The translations under genes were made by a program, and so were the position numbers. Positions 7,801-17,004 of a stretch of DNA of 64,000 nt are shown piece after piece. This stretch comes from Rubrivivax sp. (lineage in GTDB: Bacteria > Pseudomonadota > Gammaproteobacteria > Burkholderiales > Burkholderiaceae_C). The notes under the pieces are model-generated. The model searched no databases and was not told where the DNA came from. It worked only from the letters and a program-made list of their open reading frames with translations. Location of the stretch: contig JADJYX010000020.1 in the NCBI GenBank assembly GCA_016719535.1, positions 62,001 through 126,000 of the forward strand, written 5' to 3'. The number at the start of each line of letters is the position of its first letter. The stretch's first letter is position 1.

Positions 7801-10344
7801 GTGACCCCCAGCCAGAGCCCGCTGCCATTCGACGCCGACACCGCGGCCGACGGTGACTGGCTGCTTGGCCACCTGCACCCGGCCGAGCCGGGCGTGTGGG
7901 ACGAACTGCGCGCCACCGGCGGTGCGCTGCGGCCGGCCTGGCGGCGCTTTGCGCAGTGGTTGCCGCTGCCTGCGGGCGCTGCCGATCCGGCCGACGACTT
8001 CGACCGCCGTGTCGCCGAGGTCGCCGGGCAGCTGCGCCACGACGGCGTCACCCACAACGTCTTCAGCGAAGCGGGCGTGGCGGCGCGGCCGTGGTCGCTG
8101 GCGCTGCTGCCGCTGCTCATCGAGCCGGCCGACTGGGCCGTCATCGAGCGCGGCGTGGTGCAGCGCGCGGCGCTGCTCGAAGCCATGCTGGCCGACTGCT
8201 ACGCAGGCCAGCGGCTGCTGCAGCAGGGCCTGCTGCCGCCGGCGCTGCTGCTGCGCCACCCCGGCTATCTGCGCCCGCTGCAGGGCGTGCGGCCGGCGGG
8301 CGGCCAGCGGCTGCACATCGTGGCCTTCGACATCGCGCGCGCGCCCGACGGGCAGTGGCGCGTGCTGGCGCAGCGCACGCAGGGGCCATCGGGACTGGGC
8401 TATGTGCTGCACAACCGGCTGACCATCGCGCGCCAGTTTCCCGACGCCTTCCGCGAACTGCGCGTGCAGCACATCGCCAGCAGCTACCGGCGGCTGCTCG
8501 ATACCGTCGACGACATGGCCACCGACGTGGCCGGCGGCCACACGCCGCGCATCGTGCTGCTCACCTCGGGCCTGTACAGCGAGACCTATTTCGAGCACGC
8601 CTACCTGGCGCGTTATCTCGGCGTGCCGCTGGTCGAGGGCGGTGACCTCACGGTGCGCGGCGGGCGGCTCTTCCTGAAAACCGTCGAGGGCCTGGAGCCC
8701 GTGCACGGCGTGCTGCGCCGGCTCGACGACGACTGGTGCGACCCGCTGGAGCTGCGCCCCGATTCCGCGCTCGGCGTGCCCGGGCTGCTGCAGGCGGCAC
8801 GCGCCGGCACGGTGGTGATGGCCAATGCGCTGGGCAGCGCCTTTCTCGAATCGCCGGCGGTGCAGGGTTTTCTGCCCGCCATCAGCCAGGCCCTGCTGGG
8901 CGAGCCGCTGGCGATGCCGTCGGTGCCCAGCTGGTGGTGCGGCGAGGCCGCCGCCTGGGCCGATGTGCGCACGCGGCTCGACGGCATGGTGCTGCGCACC
9001 ACCTTCCCGCAGGGCGGGCGCCGCTCGCAGATCCACCGCCCCGGCCCGCCCGAGGTCGAATCCGACCCCGACGCCTGGACGGTGCAGCAGTGGCTGCGCT
9101 ATGCACGTGCACCGATCTGGGGCCAGGGCTGGTGCGCGGCGCGCCCGGCGCTGGTGCGCGTCTATGCCATTGCCGACGGCGGCGGCCGCTGGCATGTGCT
9201 GCCCGGCGGCATGACGCGGGTGGCGTCGGGCGAGGATGGCAGCGTCTCGATGCAGCGCGGCGGCACCAGCCTGGATACCTGGGTGCTGACCGACGGCGCG
9301 GTGGATACCTTCTCGATGCTGCCGCCCCGGCTGTCGGTCGACGACATCGGCCGGCGCCGCCGCCCCGTCAGCAGCCGCACGGGCGAAAACCTGTTCTGGC
9401 TCGGCCGCTATACCGAACGCACCGAGCAGCAGGTGCGGCTGGCGCGGTCGATCCTGCTGCTGATCGACGCCGACAGCGACGCGGCCGAAGCCGTGCTGCA
9501 GGCGCTGTCGGACCTGGCCGTGAGCGCCGGCCTGGCGCCCTGGGGCGTGCCGACGCTGGTGCGCTCGCCGACGGTCTTCGAGCGGGCACTGCTGCGGTCG
9601 CTGGTCGATGCGCAGGGCGCCTGCAGCATCGCCTACAACCTGGCGGCGCTGGAGCGCACCTCGCAGTCGCTGCGCGAGCGGCTGTCGTCCGAGCAATGGG
9701 GCCTGATCCGCGGCATGGACGAGAGTTTTGTCGCCGCCCTGCAGCAACCCGGGCAGGAACTGCCGCCGCTGCCGCTGGTGCTGCCGGCGCTCGACCGCCT
9801 GGCGCTGCAGCTGGCCGCGGTGACCGGCGCGCAGACCGACCGCATGACGCGCGACCATGGCTGGCGGCTGCTCACCGTGGGCCGGCTGCTCGAGCGGCTG
9901 CTCGGCCTGACCGGCATCTTCCAGGCCTTTCTGGAGGCCGGCGCGCTGCGCAGCGCGGCCGGCATCGAGGGGCTGCTGGAGCTGTTCGACAGCGCCATCA
10001 CCTTCCGCGCCCGCTACCAGCGCCACGAGGACCTGCTGGCCCTGACCGACCTGCTGGTGCTCGACGACAACAACCCGCGCGCCTATGCCGGCGTGCTGCG
10101 CCGCCTGCGCACCGAACTGAAGAAGCTGCCCGGTGAAGAGGCCCGCCACGCCGAGCTGCTGGCCCATCTGCCCGCCGAGGGCGCCGGGCTGGTGCTGGAA
10201 GCACTGCGCGACGCCGACGAAGAGCGCATTGCCGCCGCGCTGCTGGCGCTGTCGCAGCGGCTGCAGGCGGCCGCACTCGGCCTGGCCGAAGTCATCGGCA
10301 GCCACTATTTCACGCTGGCGCATGGCGCCGACCAGCCCGTGTGA
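7801..10344 (+). CDS. Circularly permuted type 2 ATP-grasp / alpha-E fusion protein
   Basis: The 847-residue protein starts with GTG at 7801. Residues 1 to about 510 form a circularly permuted ATP-grasp domain of the DUF404/DUF407 type, with VLHNRLTIARQFP, LTSGLYSETYFEHAYLAR and LRTTFPQGGRRS. Residues about 520-847 are an alpha-E helical domain (DUF403), beginning SRTGENLFWLGRYTERTEQQ. These domains are usually separate neighbouring genes, as in the second copy at 11294-13728; here they are fused. ATP-grasp enzymes of this group are predicted amidoligases (carboxylate-amine ligation). It overlaps the next start (TGATG), so translation is coupled. Confidence 0.9.
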   Translation: MTPSQSPLPFDADTAADGDWLLGHLHPAEPGVWDELRATGGALRPAWRRFAQWLPLPAGAADPADDFDRRVAEVAGQLRHDGVTHNVFSEAGVAARPWSLALLPLLIEPADWAVIERGVVQRAALLEAMLADCYAGQRLLQQGLLPPALLLRHPGYLRPLQGVRPAGGQRLHIVAFDIARAPDGQWRVLAQRTQGPSGLGYVLHNRLTIARQFPDAFRELRVQHIASSYRRLLDTVDDMATDVAGGHTPRIVLLTSGLYSETYFEHAYLARYLGVPLVEGGDLTVRGGRLFLKTVEGLEPVHGVLRRLDDDWCDPLELRPDSALGVPGLLQAARAGTVVMANALGSAFLESPAVQGFLPAISQALLGEPLAMPSVPSWWCGEAAAWADVRTRLDGMVLRTTFPQGGRRSQIHRPGPPEVESDPDAWTVQQWLRYARAPIWGQGWCAARPALVRVYAIADGGGRWHVLPGGMTRVASGEDGSVSMQRGGTSLDTWVLTDGAVDTFSMLPPRLSVDDIGRRRRPVSSRTGENLFWLGRYTERTEQQVRLARSILLLIDADSDAAEAVLQALSDLAVSAGLAPWGVPTLVRSPTVFERALLRSLVDAQGACSIAYNLAALERTSQSLRERLSSEQWGLIRGMDESFVAALQQPGQELPPLPLVLPALDRLALQLAAVTGAQTDRMTRDHGWRLLTVGRLLERLLGLTGIFQAFLEAGALRSAAGIEGLLELFDSAITFRARYQRHEDLLALTDLLVLDDNNPRAYAGVLRRLRTELKKLPGEEARHAELLAHLPAEGAGLVLEALRDADEERIAAALLALSQRLQAAALGLAEVIGSHYFTLAHGADQPV

Positions 10345-11297
10345 TGGAAGCCGCCGCCGCCACCACGCTCGAAGTCGTGCACGAGACGCGCTACGACTAT
10401 GCCGCGCCGGTGGCGCTGGCCCACCACCTGGCGCACCTGCAGCCGCTGGACGACGACTACCAGCGGCTGCTGGCGCACGAGGTCGTCACCGAGCCTCCGG
10501 TCGATTGGCGCCATGCCGGCACCGACGCCTTCGGCAACGCCTGCCTGTGGCTGAGCAGCGCGCAGCTGCACGAGCGGCTGCGGGTGCGCAGCACCAGCCG
10601 CGTGGCGCTGCGGCCGCGCTTTGCGGCGCTGCAGCCGGCGGCGGCACCGGCCTGGGACGAACTGGCGGCCGCGCTGCGCTTTGTCGCCGGCGGCCGCTAT
10701 GACCCGGCGGTGGCCTTCGTGCAGCCATCACCGTACGTGCCGCGGCTGCCCGAACTGCTCGACCATGCCCGGCCCTCGCTGCTGCCGGGGCGACCGGTGG
10801 CCGAGGCGGCGATCGACCTGATGCACCGGCTGCACGCCGACTTCGCCTACCGCAGCGACAGCACCGAGATCGATACGCCGCTGGCCACCGCCTTCGCGCA
10901 GCGCGCCGGCGTCTGCCAGGATTTTGCCCACCTGCTGGCCGGGGCGCTGCGCATGGCGGGCGTGCCGGCGCGTTATGTCAGCGGTTATCTGCTGACACAG
11001 CCACCCGAGGGCGGCAGCGCGCTGCTGGGCGCCGACGCCTCGCATGCCTGGGTGCAGGTCTATTCGCCGGGCACGCCGGGTGTGCCGGCAGACTGGCTGG
11101 ACCTGGACCCCACCAACGACTGCGTGCCCGGCTGCGGCCATGTGCGCGTGGCGCTGGGGCGCGATTTCGGCGACGTGACGCCGCTGCGCGGGGTCATCCG
11201 CGGCGGCGGCCGGCATACGCTGTCGGTGGCCGTCGGCACGCGCGTGATCGACCCGGGCCTGGCACTTGCTAACGGACCCGCCGAGGAGATGAGATGA
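10344..11297 (+). CDS. Transglutaminase-like cysteine peptidase-fold protein
   Basis: The product is about 317 residues. ATG 10344 overlaps the previous stop by one base; a GTG at 10341 is an alternative. It has the bacterial transglutaminase N-terminal domain (LEVVHETRYDYAAPV) and a transglutaminase core with an apparent triad C191 (GVCQDFAHLL), H234 (ASHAWVQVY) and D255 (LDPTND). Proteins of this kind are consistently linked to DUF404/407/403 genes. They are thought to act as peptidases or transferases on the product, which is inference from context. Its stop overlaps the next start by 4 bases. Confidence 0.9.
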   Translation: MEAAAATTLEVVHETRYDYAAPVALAHHLAHLQPLDDDYQRLLAHEVVTEPPVDWRHAGTDAFGNACLWLSSAQLHERLRVRSTSRVALRPRFAALQPAAAPAWDELAAALRFVAGGRYDPAVAFVQPSPYVPRLPELLDHARPSLLPGRPVAEAAIDLMHRLHADFAYRSDSTEIDTPLATAFAQRAGVCQDFAHLLAGALRMAGVPARYVSGYLLTQPPEGGSALLGADASHAWVQVYSPGTPGVPADWLDLDPTNDCVPGCGHVRVALGRDFGDVTPLRGVIRGGGRHTLSVAVGTRVIDPGLALANGPAEEMR

Positions 11298-12754
11298 AGC
11301 CCCGCTTCGACGAAATGCACCGCACGGACGGCGGCGTCCGTGACCACTACCGCGTCTACGACGAGTGGCTGCAGCGCCAGCCGCCCGAGCAGATGCGCGC
11401 GCGCCGCGAAGAAGCCGAGATGATCTTCCGCCGCGTCGGCATCACCTTCGCGGTCTACGGCGCCAAGGACGAGGACGGCGCCGGCACCGAGCGGCTGATC
11501 CCCTTCGACCTCATCCCGCGCATCATCCCCGGGTCGGAATGGGTCGAGATGGAAGCGGGGCTGCGCCAGCGCGTGACGGCGCTCAACCGCTTCATCGACG
11601 ACGTCTACCACGGCCAGGAGATCCTGAAGGCCGGCGTCGTGCCTGCGGAGCAGGTGCTGAACAACGCGCAGTTCCGGCGCGAGATGATGGGCGTGAACGT
11701 GCCGGGCGGCATCTATTCGCATGTCTCGGGCATCGACATCGTGCGCGCGCCCGACCTCGCCGACCCGGGCAGCGGCGCGGGGCGCTACTACGTGCTGGAG
11801 GACAACCTGCGCGTGCCCAGCGGCGTCAGCTACATGCTCGAAAACCGCAAGATGACGATGCGGCTGTTTCCAGAGCTCTTCAGCATGCACCGCATCGCGC
11901 CCGTCGCGCATTACCCCGACCTGCTGCTGGAGACGCTGCGCCAGGTGGCGCCGGCCGGCGTCAACGAACCCGCGGTGGTGGTGCTGACGCCGGGCATGTA
12001 CAACAGCGCCTATTTCGAGCACGCCTTCCTGGCGCAGCAGATGGGCGTCGAGCTGGTCGAGGGCCAGGACCTGTTCGTCAAGGACGGCTTCGTCTACATG
12101 CGCACCACGCAGGGCCCGCGCCGCGTGGACGTGATCTACCGCCGCGTCGACGACGACTTCCTCGACCCGCGGGCCTTCCGCGCCGACAGCACGCTGGGCT
12201 GTGCCGGGCTGCTGGACGTCTACCGCGCCGGCAACATCTCGCTGTGCAACGCCATCGGCACCGGCATCGCCGACGACAAGAGCATCTATCCGTACGTGCC
12301 GAAGATGATCGAGTTCTACCTCGGCGAAAAGCCCATCCTGCAGAATGTGCCGACCTGGCTGTGCCGCGAGGCCGACGACCTGAAATATGTGCTCGACCAC
12401 CTGGACGAACTGGTCGTCAAGGAGGTGCACGGCGCCGGCGGCTACGGCATGCTGGTGGGCCCGACGGCGAGCAGGGCCGAGATCGAGGACTTCCGCCGCG
12501 TGCTGCTGGCGCAGCCGGCCAACTACATCGCGCAGCCCACGCTCAGCCTGTCGAGTTGCCCGACCTTCGTCGACAGCGGCGTCGCCCCGCGCCACATCGA
12601 CCTGCGGCCGTATGTGCTGAGCTCGGGCAAGGGCGTGCAGACCGTGCCCGGCGGCCTGACGCGGGTGGCGCTGAAGGAAGGCTCGCTCGTCGTCAACTCG
12701 TCGCAGGGCGGCGGGACCAAGGACACCTGGGTGCTGGAGAACGGATCATGCTGA
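11294..12754 (+). CDS. Circularly permuted type 2 ATP-grasp protein (predicted amidoligase)
   Basis: The 486-residue stand-alone DUF404/DUF407 protein starts MKPRFDEMHRTDGGVRDHY. Characteristic stretches are IPFDLIPRIIPGSEW, LNRFIDDVYHGQEILKAGV, VLEDNLRVPSGVSYMLENR, LTPGMYNSAYFEHAFLAQ, VKEVHGAGGYGMLVGP and QPTLSLSSCPTF. Family predictions place it with peptide-bond or amide-forming enzymes; the substrate is unknown. It is coupled by 4 bases to the upstream transglutaminase gene. Its 3' end overlaps the alpha-E gene by 7 bases. It is clearly paralogous to the ATP-grasp half of the fusion at 7801. Confidence 0.93.
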   Translation: MKPRFDEMHRTDGGVRDHYRVYDEWLQRQPPEQMRARREEAEMIFRRVGITFAVYGAKDEDGAGTERLIPFDLIPRIIPGSEWVEMEAGLRQRVTALNRFIDDVYHGQEILKAGVVPAEQVLNNAQFRREMMGVNVPGGIYSHVSGIDIVRAPDLADPGSGAGRYYVLEDNLRVPSGVSYMLENRKMTMRLFPELFSMHRIAPVAHYPDLLLETLRQVAPAGVNEPAVVVLTPGMYNSAYFEHAFLAQQMGVELVEGQDLFVKDGFVYMRTTQGPRRVDVIYRRVDDDFLDPRAFRADSTLGCAGLLDVYRAGNISLCNAIGTGIADDKSIYPYVPKMIEFYLGEKPILQNVPTWLCREADDLKYVLDHLDELVVKEVHGAGGYGMLVGPTASRAEIEDFRRVLLAQPANYIAQPTLSLSSCPTFVDSGVAPRHIDLRPYVLSSGKGVQTVPGGLTRVALKEGSLVVNSSQGGGTKDTWVLENGSC

Positions 12755-13728
12755 GCCGCACGGCCGACCACCTGTACTGGATGTCGCGCTACATGGAACG
12801 GGCGGAGAACACCGCGCGCATGCTCGACGTCAACTACCAGACCTCGCTGCTGCCGCAGGGTGCCGACAGCGCCGAGCAGGGCTGGCGCGGCATGCTGTCG
12901 ATCAGCGAGCTGACCGGGCTCTTCGGCGAGCACTACGAGACGGTCGATCCGCGCAGCGTGATGGACTTCATGGTGCGCGACGAGGGCAACCTGTCGAGCA
13001 TCTGGAACTGCCTGCGCGCGGCGCGCGAGAACGCGCGCGCGGTGCGCGGCGCGCTCACCACCGAGGTCTGGGAGACCACCAACCAGACCTGGCTGGAATT
13101 CAACCGCATGCTGCGCCACGGTGACTTCGAGCGCGACCCCGGCGCGCTGTTTGAATGGGTCAAGTTCCGCTCGCACCTGAGCCGCGGCGTGACCGTGGGC
13201 ACCATGCTGCAGGACGAGGCGCTGTACTTCCTGCGCATCGGCACCTTCCTCGAGCGCGCCGACAATACCGCGCGGCTGCTGGACGTGAAGTTCCAGGCGC
13301 TCACCGCCGGCAAGGACTTCTTCGGCGTGCAGCAGGTGCAGGGCGAGGGCGCGCAGCCGCAGGAGGTCGACTTCTACCACTGGAGCGCGATCCTGCGCTC
13401 GGTGTCCGGCTTCGAGATCTACCGCAAGGTCTACCGCAACGTGATCCGCCCCGAGCGGGTGGCCGAGCTGCTGATCCTGCGCCCGGACATGCCGCGCTCG
13501 CTGGCGGCGAGCATGAACGAGGTGGTGGCCAACCTGCAGCTGGTGGCCAATGCGCAGAGCGGCGAGACGCTGCGCCGTGCCGGCCGCCTGCAGAGCGACC
13601 TGCGCTACGGCCGCATCGACGAGATCCTGGCCACCGGGCTGCACGCCTACCTGACGCAGTTTCTCGACCGCGTGGGTGATGTCGGCGCCGGCATCGGGCG
13701 TGACTTTCTGGTGCCCGTGGCCGCCTGA
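12748..13728 (+). CDS. Alpha-E domain protein (DUF403)
   Basis: The 326-residue, mostly helical protein begins MLSRTADHLYWMSRYMERAENTAR, the family signature. It matches the C-terminal half of the fusion at 7801-10344. Its function is unknown; it always accompanies the ATP-grasp partner and may be its non-catalytic partner or a second enzyme. The ATG at 12748 sits inside the upstream gene's last codons, indicating coupled translation. The next gene starts 42 bases after its stop. Confidence 0.93.
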   Translation: MLSRTADHLYWMSRYMERAENTARMLDVNYQTSLLPQGADSAEQGWRGMLSISELTGLFGEHYETVDPRSVMDFMVRDEGNLSSIWNCLRAARENARAVRGALTTEVWETTNQTWLEFNRMLRHGDFERDPGALFEWVKFRSHLSRGVTVGTMLQDEALYFLRIGTFLERADNTARLLDVKFQALTAGKDFFGVQQVQGEGAQPQEVDFYHWSAILRSVSGFEIYRKVYRNVIRPERVAELLILRPDMPRSLAASMNEVVANLQLVANAQSGETLRRAGRLQSDLRYGRIDEILATGLHAYLTQFLDRVGDVGAGIGRDFLVPVAA

Positions 13729-13769
13729 GCGCGCGCGGCGGCGCCCGACCGGGGCGGGTCAGGCAACCT

Positions 13770-15998
13770 ATGATCTTCATCATGCCTGCCCTGCACCCGC
13801 TGCGCCTGCTGCTGCCCCTGCTGTGCTGCGCCGCGATGCAGGCGCAGGCCCTGGCGCAGCCGGGCCCGCAGGCCGAGCGCCGACCGCATGTGGTGACCAG
13901 CCCGCACGGCGAGCGCGGCGACGACTACCACTGGCTGCGCGACGACGACCCGCAGGCCAAGCGCGCCGAGGTGCTGCGCCACCTGGAGGCCGAGAACCGC
14001 CACACCGAAGCGGTGCTGGCGCCGCTGCGCGGCCTGCGTGAAAGGCTGTACCAGGAGATGGTGGCGCGCGTGCCGCCCGACGACAGCAGCGTGCCGGTCT
14101 ACGACGGCGGCTGGTGGTGGTGGCGGCAGTTTGCGCCGGGGGTCGAGCACCCGAAGCTGATGCGCCGCCGCGGCACGCCCGAGGCGCCCGATGCCGGCGC
14201 CCGCGCCGAGCTGCTGCTGGACCTGCCGCAGCACGCCATCGCGCAGCGCAGCTACAGCCTCGGCCAGGTGCAGCTCAGCCCCGATGGCCAGTGGCTGGCG
14301 TGGACCGAGGACGTCTTCGGCCGCGGCGCCTTCGACCTCTACATCCAGCATCTGAAGACCGGTCGCCTGCAGCCCGAGCGCATCCGCGGCGTGCTCGAGG
14401 GCATCGCCTGGGCGGCCGACAGCCGCACCCTGTTCTACGTGCGCCAGGACCCGGTCACGCTGCACAGCGGCGCCGTCTGGCGCCATGCCAGCGGCAGCGA
14501 CCCGGGCAGCGACGTCAAGGTGCACGACGAGGCCGATCCGACGCTGTTCGTCAGCGTGCGCGCCAGCGCGTCGCGGCGCCATGTGCTGATCGACATCGTC
14601 GGCAGCGAGACGACCGAGCTGCGCGCGGTGCCGGCCGACGCGCCGGATCGTGCGCCGGCGGTGATCGTGCCGCGCCGGCCCGGCGTGCGTGTGCAGGCCG
14701 ATCATGCGGGCGGCCGCTGGCTGCTGCGCAGCGACGAGGGTGCGCCCGACTTCCAGCTGCTGGAAGCGGCCGACCCGGCCCGGCCCGAGGGCTGGCGCAC
14801 GCTGCTGCCGGCGCGCGAGGGCGTCGCGATCGAAGGCTTCCACGCCTTCGACAACGCCATCGTGGTGGAGGAGCGGGTGCAGGCGCGCCGCCGCGTGCGC
14901 GTGCTCGGCCCCGACGGCCGCGAGCGCCGGGTCATCGACGGTGGCCCGGGGGTCGCCGTGGCGCTGGGCGAAAACCGCGACGCCCGTGCGGCCTGGGTGC
15001 AGGTGGTCCGGCAGTCGCTGGTGCGGCCGCCGGCGGTCATCGACGTGCACCTGGCCAGCGGCCGCGAGCTGCTGCGCCGGCAGGAGGTGGTGAAGGGCCA
15101 CGACCCGGCGCTGTACCGCACGCAGCAGCTGTGGGCGCCGGCGCGCGACGGCACGCGCGTGCCGGTGACGCTGGCCTGGCGCGAGGCGCGCGCGCGCCGC
15201 GACGGCAGCGCGCCGCTGCTGATCGAGGCCTATGGCGCCTATGGCGAAAGCTACGAGCCGGCCTTCGGCGCCCACCGGCTGTCGCTGCTGGACCGCGGCT
15301 TCGTCATCGCCATCGCGCATGTGCGCGGCGGCGGCGAGGGCGGCCGTGCCTGGTACGAGGCGGCAAGGCGCGGCCACAAGCAGCGCAGCTTCGACGACTT
15401 TGTCGACGTCACCGCGCACCTGGTGGCCGAGCGCTGGGGCGCACCCGACAAGGTCTTTGCACAAGGCGCCTCGGCCGGCGGCCTGCTGGTGGGGGCGGTG
15501 GCCAACCAGGCGGGCGGGCGCTTTCGCGGCCTGGCGCTGGATGTGCCCTTTGTCGACGTGCTGAATTCGCTGCTCGACCCCACGCTGCCGCTGACCGCGC
15601 CCGAATGGGGCCAGTGGGGCGACCCGCGCGACAAGGCCGCCTACGACGCGCTGCGCGCCTGGTCGCCCTACGACAATATCGGCGCGCGCGCCTACCCGGC
15701 GATGCTGGTGACGACCGCGCTGTGGGACACGCGCGTGCCCTTCCACGAGCCGGCCAAATATGTGGCGCGGCTGCGCGCCACCAAGACCGACCGCAACCCG
15801 CTGCTGCTGCATGTGGAGATGAATGCCGGCCACGACGGCGCTGCCGGCCGGCTGGAGCGGCCGCGCCACTGGGCGCGGCAGTACGCCTTCTTCCTGGACC
15901 TGGCGGGCCTGGCCGCCATGCCGGCGCCCGTGCCCGACGATGCCGCGGCCGTCATCCCGCACGGCGACGTTTCGCGCGGCATCAAGCTCACCCGCTGA
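13770..15998 (+). CDS. S9 family peptidase, oligopeptidase B-like
   Basis: The product is up to 742 residues (ATG 13770; ATG 13782 also possible), with a signal-peptide-like N-terminus ending near AQALAQP, so it is probably periplasmic. An N-terminal beta-propeller is followed by an alpha/beta hydrolase domain with S568 (GASAGGLL), D653 (LWDTRVPFHEP) and H688 (NAGHDGAAGR). The 85- and 35-residue spacings match those of oligopeptidase B, as does GGEGGRAWYEAARRGHK. The family cleaves short peptides after basic residues. It lies 42 bases downstream of the alpha-E gene and could belong to that operon, perhaps processing the cluster's product (inference). Confidence 0.9.
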   Translation: MIFIMPALHPLRLLLPLLCCAAMQAQALAQPGPQAERRPHVVTSPHGERGDDYHWLRDDDPQAKRAEVLRHLEAENRHTEAVLAPLRGLRERLYQEMVARVPPDDSSVPVYDGGWWWWRQFAPGVEHPKLMRRRGTPEAPDAGARAELLLDLPQHAIAQRSYSLGQVQLSPDGQWLAWTEDVFGRGAFDLYIQHLKTGRLQPERIRGVLEGIAWAADSRTLFYVRQDPVTLHSGAVWRHASGSDPGSDVKVHDEADPTLFVSVRASASRRHVLIDIVGSETTELRAVPADAPDRAPAVIVPRRPGVRVQADHAGGRWLLRSDEGAPDFQLLEAADPARPEGWRTLLPAREGVAIEGFHAFDNAIVVEERVQARRRVRVLGPDGRERRVIDGGPGVAVALGENRDARAAWVQVVRQSLVRPPAVIDVHLASGRELLRRQEVVKGHDPALYRTQQLWAPARDGTRVPVTLAWREARARRDGSAPLLIEAYGAYGESYEPAFGAHRLSLLDRGFVIAIAHVRGGGEGGRAWYEAARRGHKQRSFDDFVDVTAHLVAERWGAPDKVFAQGASAGGLLVGAVANQAGGRFRGLALDVPFVDVLNSLLDPTLPLTAPEWGQWGDPRDKAAYDALRAWSPYDNIGARAYPAMLVTTALWDTRVPFHEPAKYVARLRATKTDRNPLLLHVEMNAGHDGAAGRLERPRHWARQYAFFLDLAGLAAMPAPVPDDAAAVIPHGDVSRGIKLTR

Positions 15999-16028
15999 AA
16001 CCCCTGCTGAAGCCCCCGCCGAGGCCCC

Positions 16029-16652
16029 ATGTCCCAGCTGTTCGAAGTGCACCCCCAGAATCCGCAGCCGCGGCTGCTGAAGCAGGCGGCGCAGATCCTG
16101 CACGAGGGCGGCATCGTCGCCGTGCCCACCGATTCGAGCTATGCGCTGGTGTGCCGGCTCGACGACCGCGCCGCGGTCGAGCAGCTGCGCCGCATCCGCG
16201 GCGTCGACGACAAGCACCACCTCACGCTGCTGTGCCGCGACCTGTCGGAGCTGGCCAGCTGCGCGCGCGTGGACAACCGCCAGTACCGCATCCTCAAGCT
16301 GGGCACGCCCGGGCCCTTCACCTTCATCCTCGAGGCCACCAAGGAGGTGCCGCGGCGCGTCAGCCACCCGTCGCGGCGCACCATCGGCCTGCGCGTGCCC
16401 GACCACAAGGTGCTGCAGGAGTTGCTGGCGCTGTTCGGCGAGCCGCTGATCGGCACCACGCTGATCGCGCCCGGCGAGACCGAACCGATGAATGACGCGC
16501 ACGAGATCCGCGAGCGCTTCCAGAAGCTGATCCAGGCCGTGGTCGACGCCGGCGCCTGCCCGATGGCGCCGACGACGGTGGTGGATCTCAGCGGCGATGT
16601 GCCCGAACTGCTGCGCCGCGGCCGCGGCGACCCGGCTGCACTGGGCCTGTAG
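16029..16652 (+). CDS. YciO/TsaC/Sua5-family L-threonylcarbamoyladenylate synthase-like protein
   Basis: The 207-residue single-domain protein starts MSQLFEVHPQNPQPR, as in the YciO branch. GGIVAVPTDSSYALVCR, TLLCRDLSEL and GTPGPFTFILEATKEVP are the nucleotide-binding YrdC-fold motifs. TsaC/Sua5 enzymes make threonylcarbamoyl-AMP for tRNA t6A; YciO proteins are related but of weaker or uncertain activity. Its start is 30 bases past the S9 peptidase stop. It converges on the minus-strand RidA gene, 6 bases away. Confidence 0.88.
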   Translation: MSQLFEVHPQNPQPRLLKQAAQILHEGGIVAVPTDSSYALVCRLDDRAAVEQLRRIRGVDDKHHLTLLCRDLSELASCARVDNRQYRILKLGTPGPFTFILEATKEVPRRVSHPSRRTIGLRVPDHKVLQELLALFGEPLIGTTLIAPGETEPMNDAHEIRERFQKLIQAVVDAGACPMAPTTVVDLSGDVPELLRRGRGDPAALGL

Positions 16653-16658
16653 CCGGCG

Positions 16659-17003
16659 CTACAGCGCGGCGGTCACCACCATCTCGACCTTCCACTCCGG
16701 CCGTGCCAGCGCGGCCTGCACGGTGGCGCGCGGCGGCGTGTGGCCGGGCACGACCCAGGCTTCCCAGACCTCGTTCATGGCCGCGAAGTCGGCCAGATCG
16801 GCGAGGAAGATCTGGCAGCGCAGGATCCTGGTCTTGTCGGTGCCGGCGCGCGCCAGCAGCGCGTCGATGGCCGCCAGCACCTGGCGCACCTGGCCCCTGA
16901 CGTCCTGGCTGCCGTCGGCGGCCACCTGGCCGGCGAGGTAGCACACGCCGTTGTGCACGGCCATTTCCGACATGCGCGGGCCGACGTCGAAGCGTTGAAC
17001 CAT
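16659..17003 (-). CDS. RidA family protein (YoaB-like, short form)
   Basis: The product is about 114 residues. The start at 17003 (MVQRFDVGPRMSEM) was chosen because it matches the family N-terminus and follows an AAGGGA motif; in-frame ATGs extend upstream to 17060. VHNGVCYLAGQVA, ILRCQIFLADLADF and WVVPGHTPPRATVQAAL (with the conserved Arg) are typical of RidA proteins, which deaminate reactive 2-aminoacrylate-type imines. It begins two bases downstream of the plsY stop, so the pair is probably cotranscribed. Confidence 0.88.
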   Translation of the reverse strand: MVQRFDVGPRMSEMAVHNGVCYLAGQVAADGSQDVRGQVRQVLAAIDALLARAGTDKTRILRCQIFLADLADFAAMNEVWEAWVVPGHTPPRATVQAALARPEWKVEMVVTAAL

Positions 17004-17004
17004 T

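Noticed and set aside
3796..10323. Open frame of 2175 codons on the minus strand opposite the amidoligase cluster
   Set aside because: It is a shadow of GC-rich codon bias: Gln/Arg/Ala-rich, no recognisable domain, and fully antisense to well-supported genes.
13647..16502. Minus-strand open frame of 951 codons opposite the S9 peptidase
   Set aside because: Low-complexity Ala/Arg/Gln/His composition without motifs; the plus strand has a full catalytic triad.
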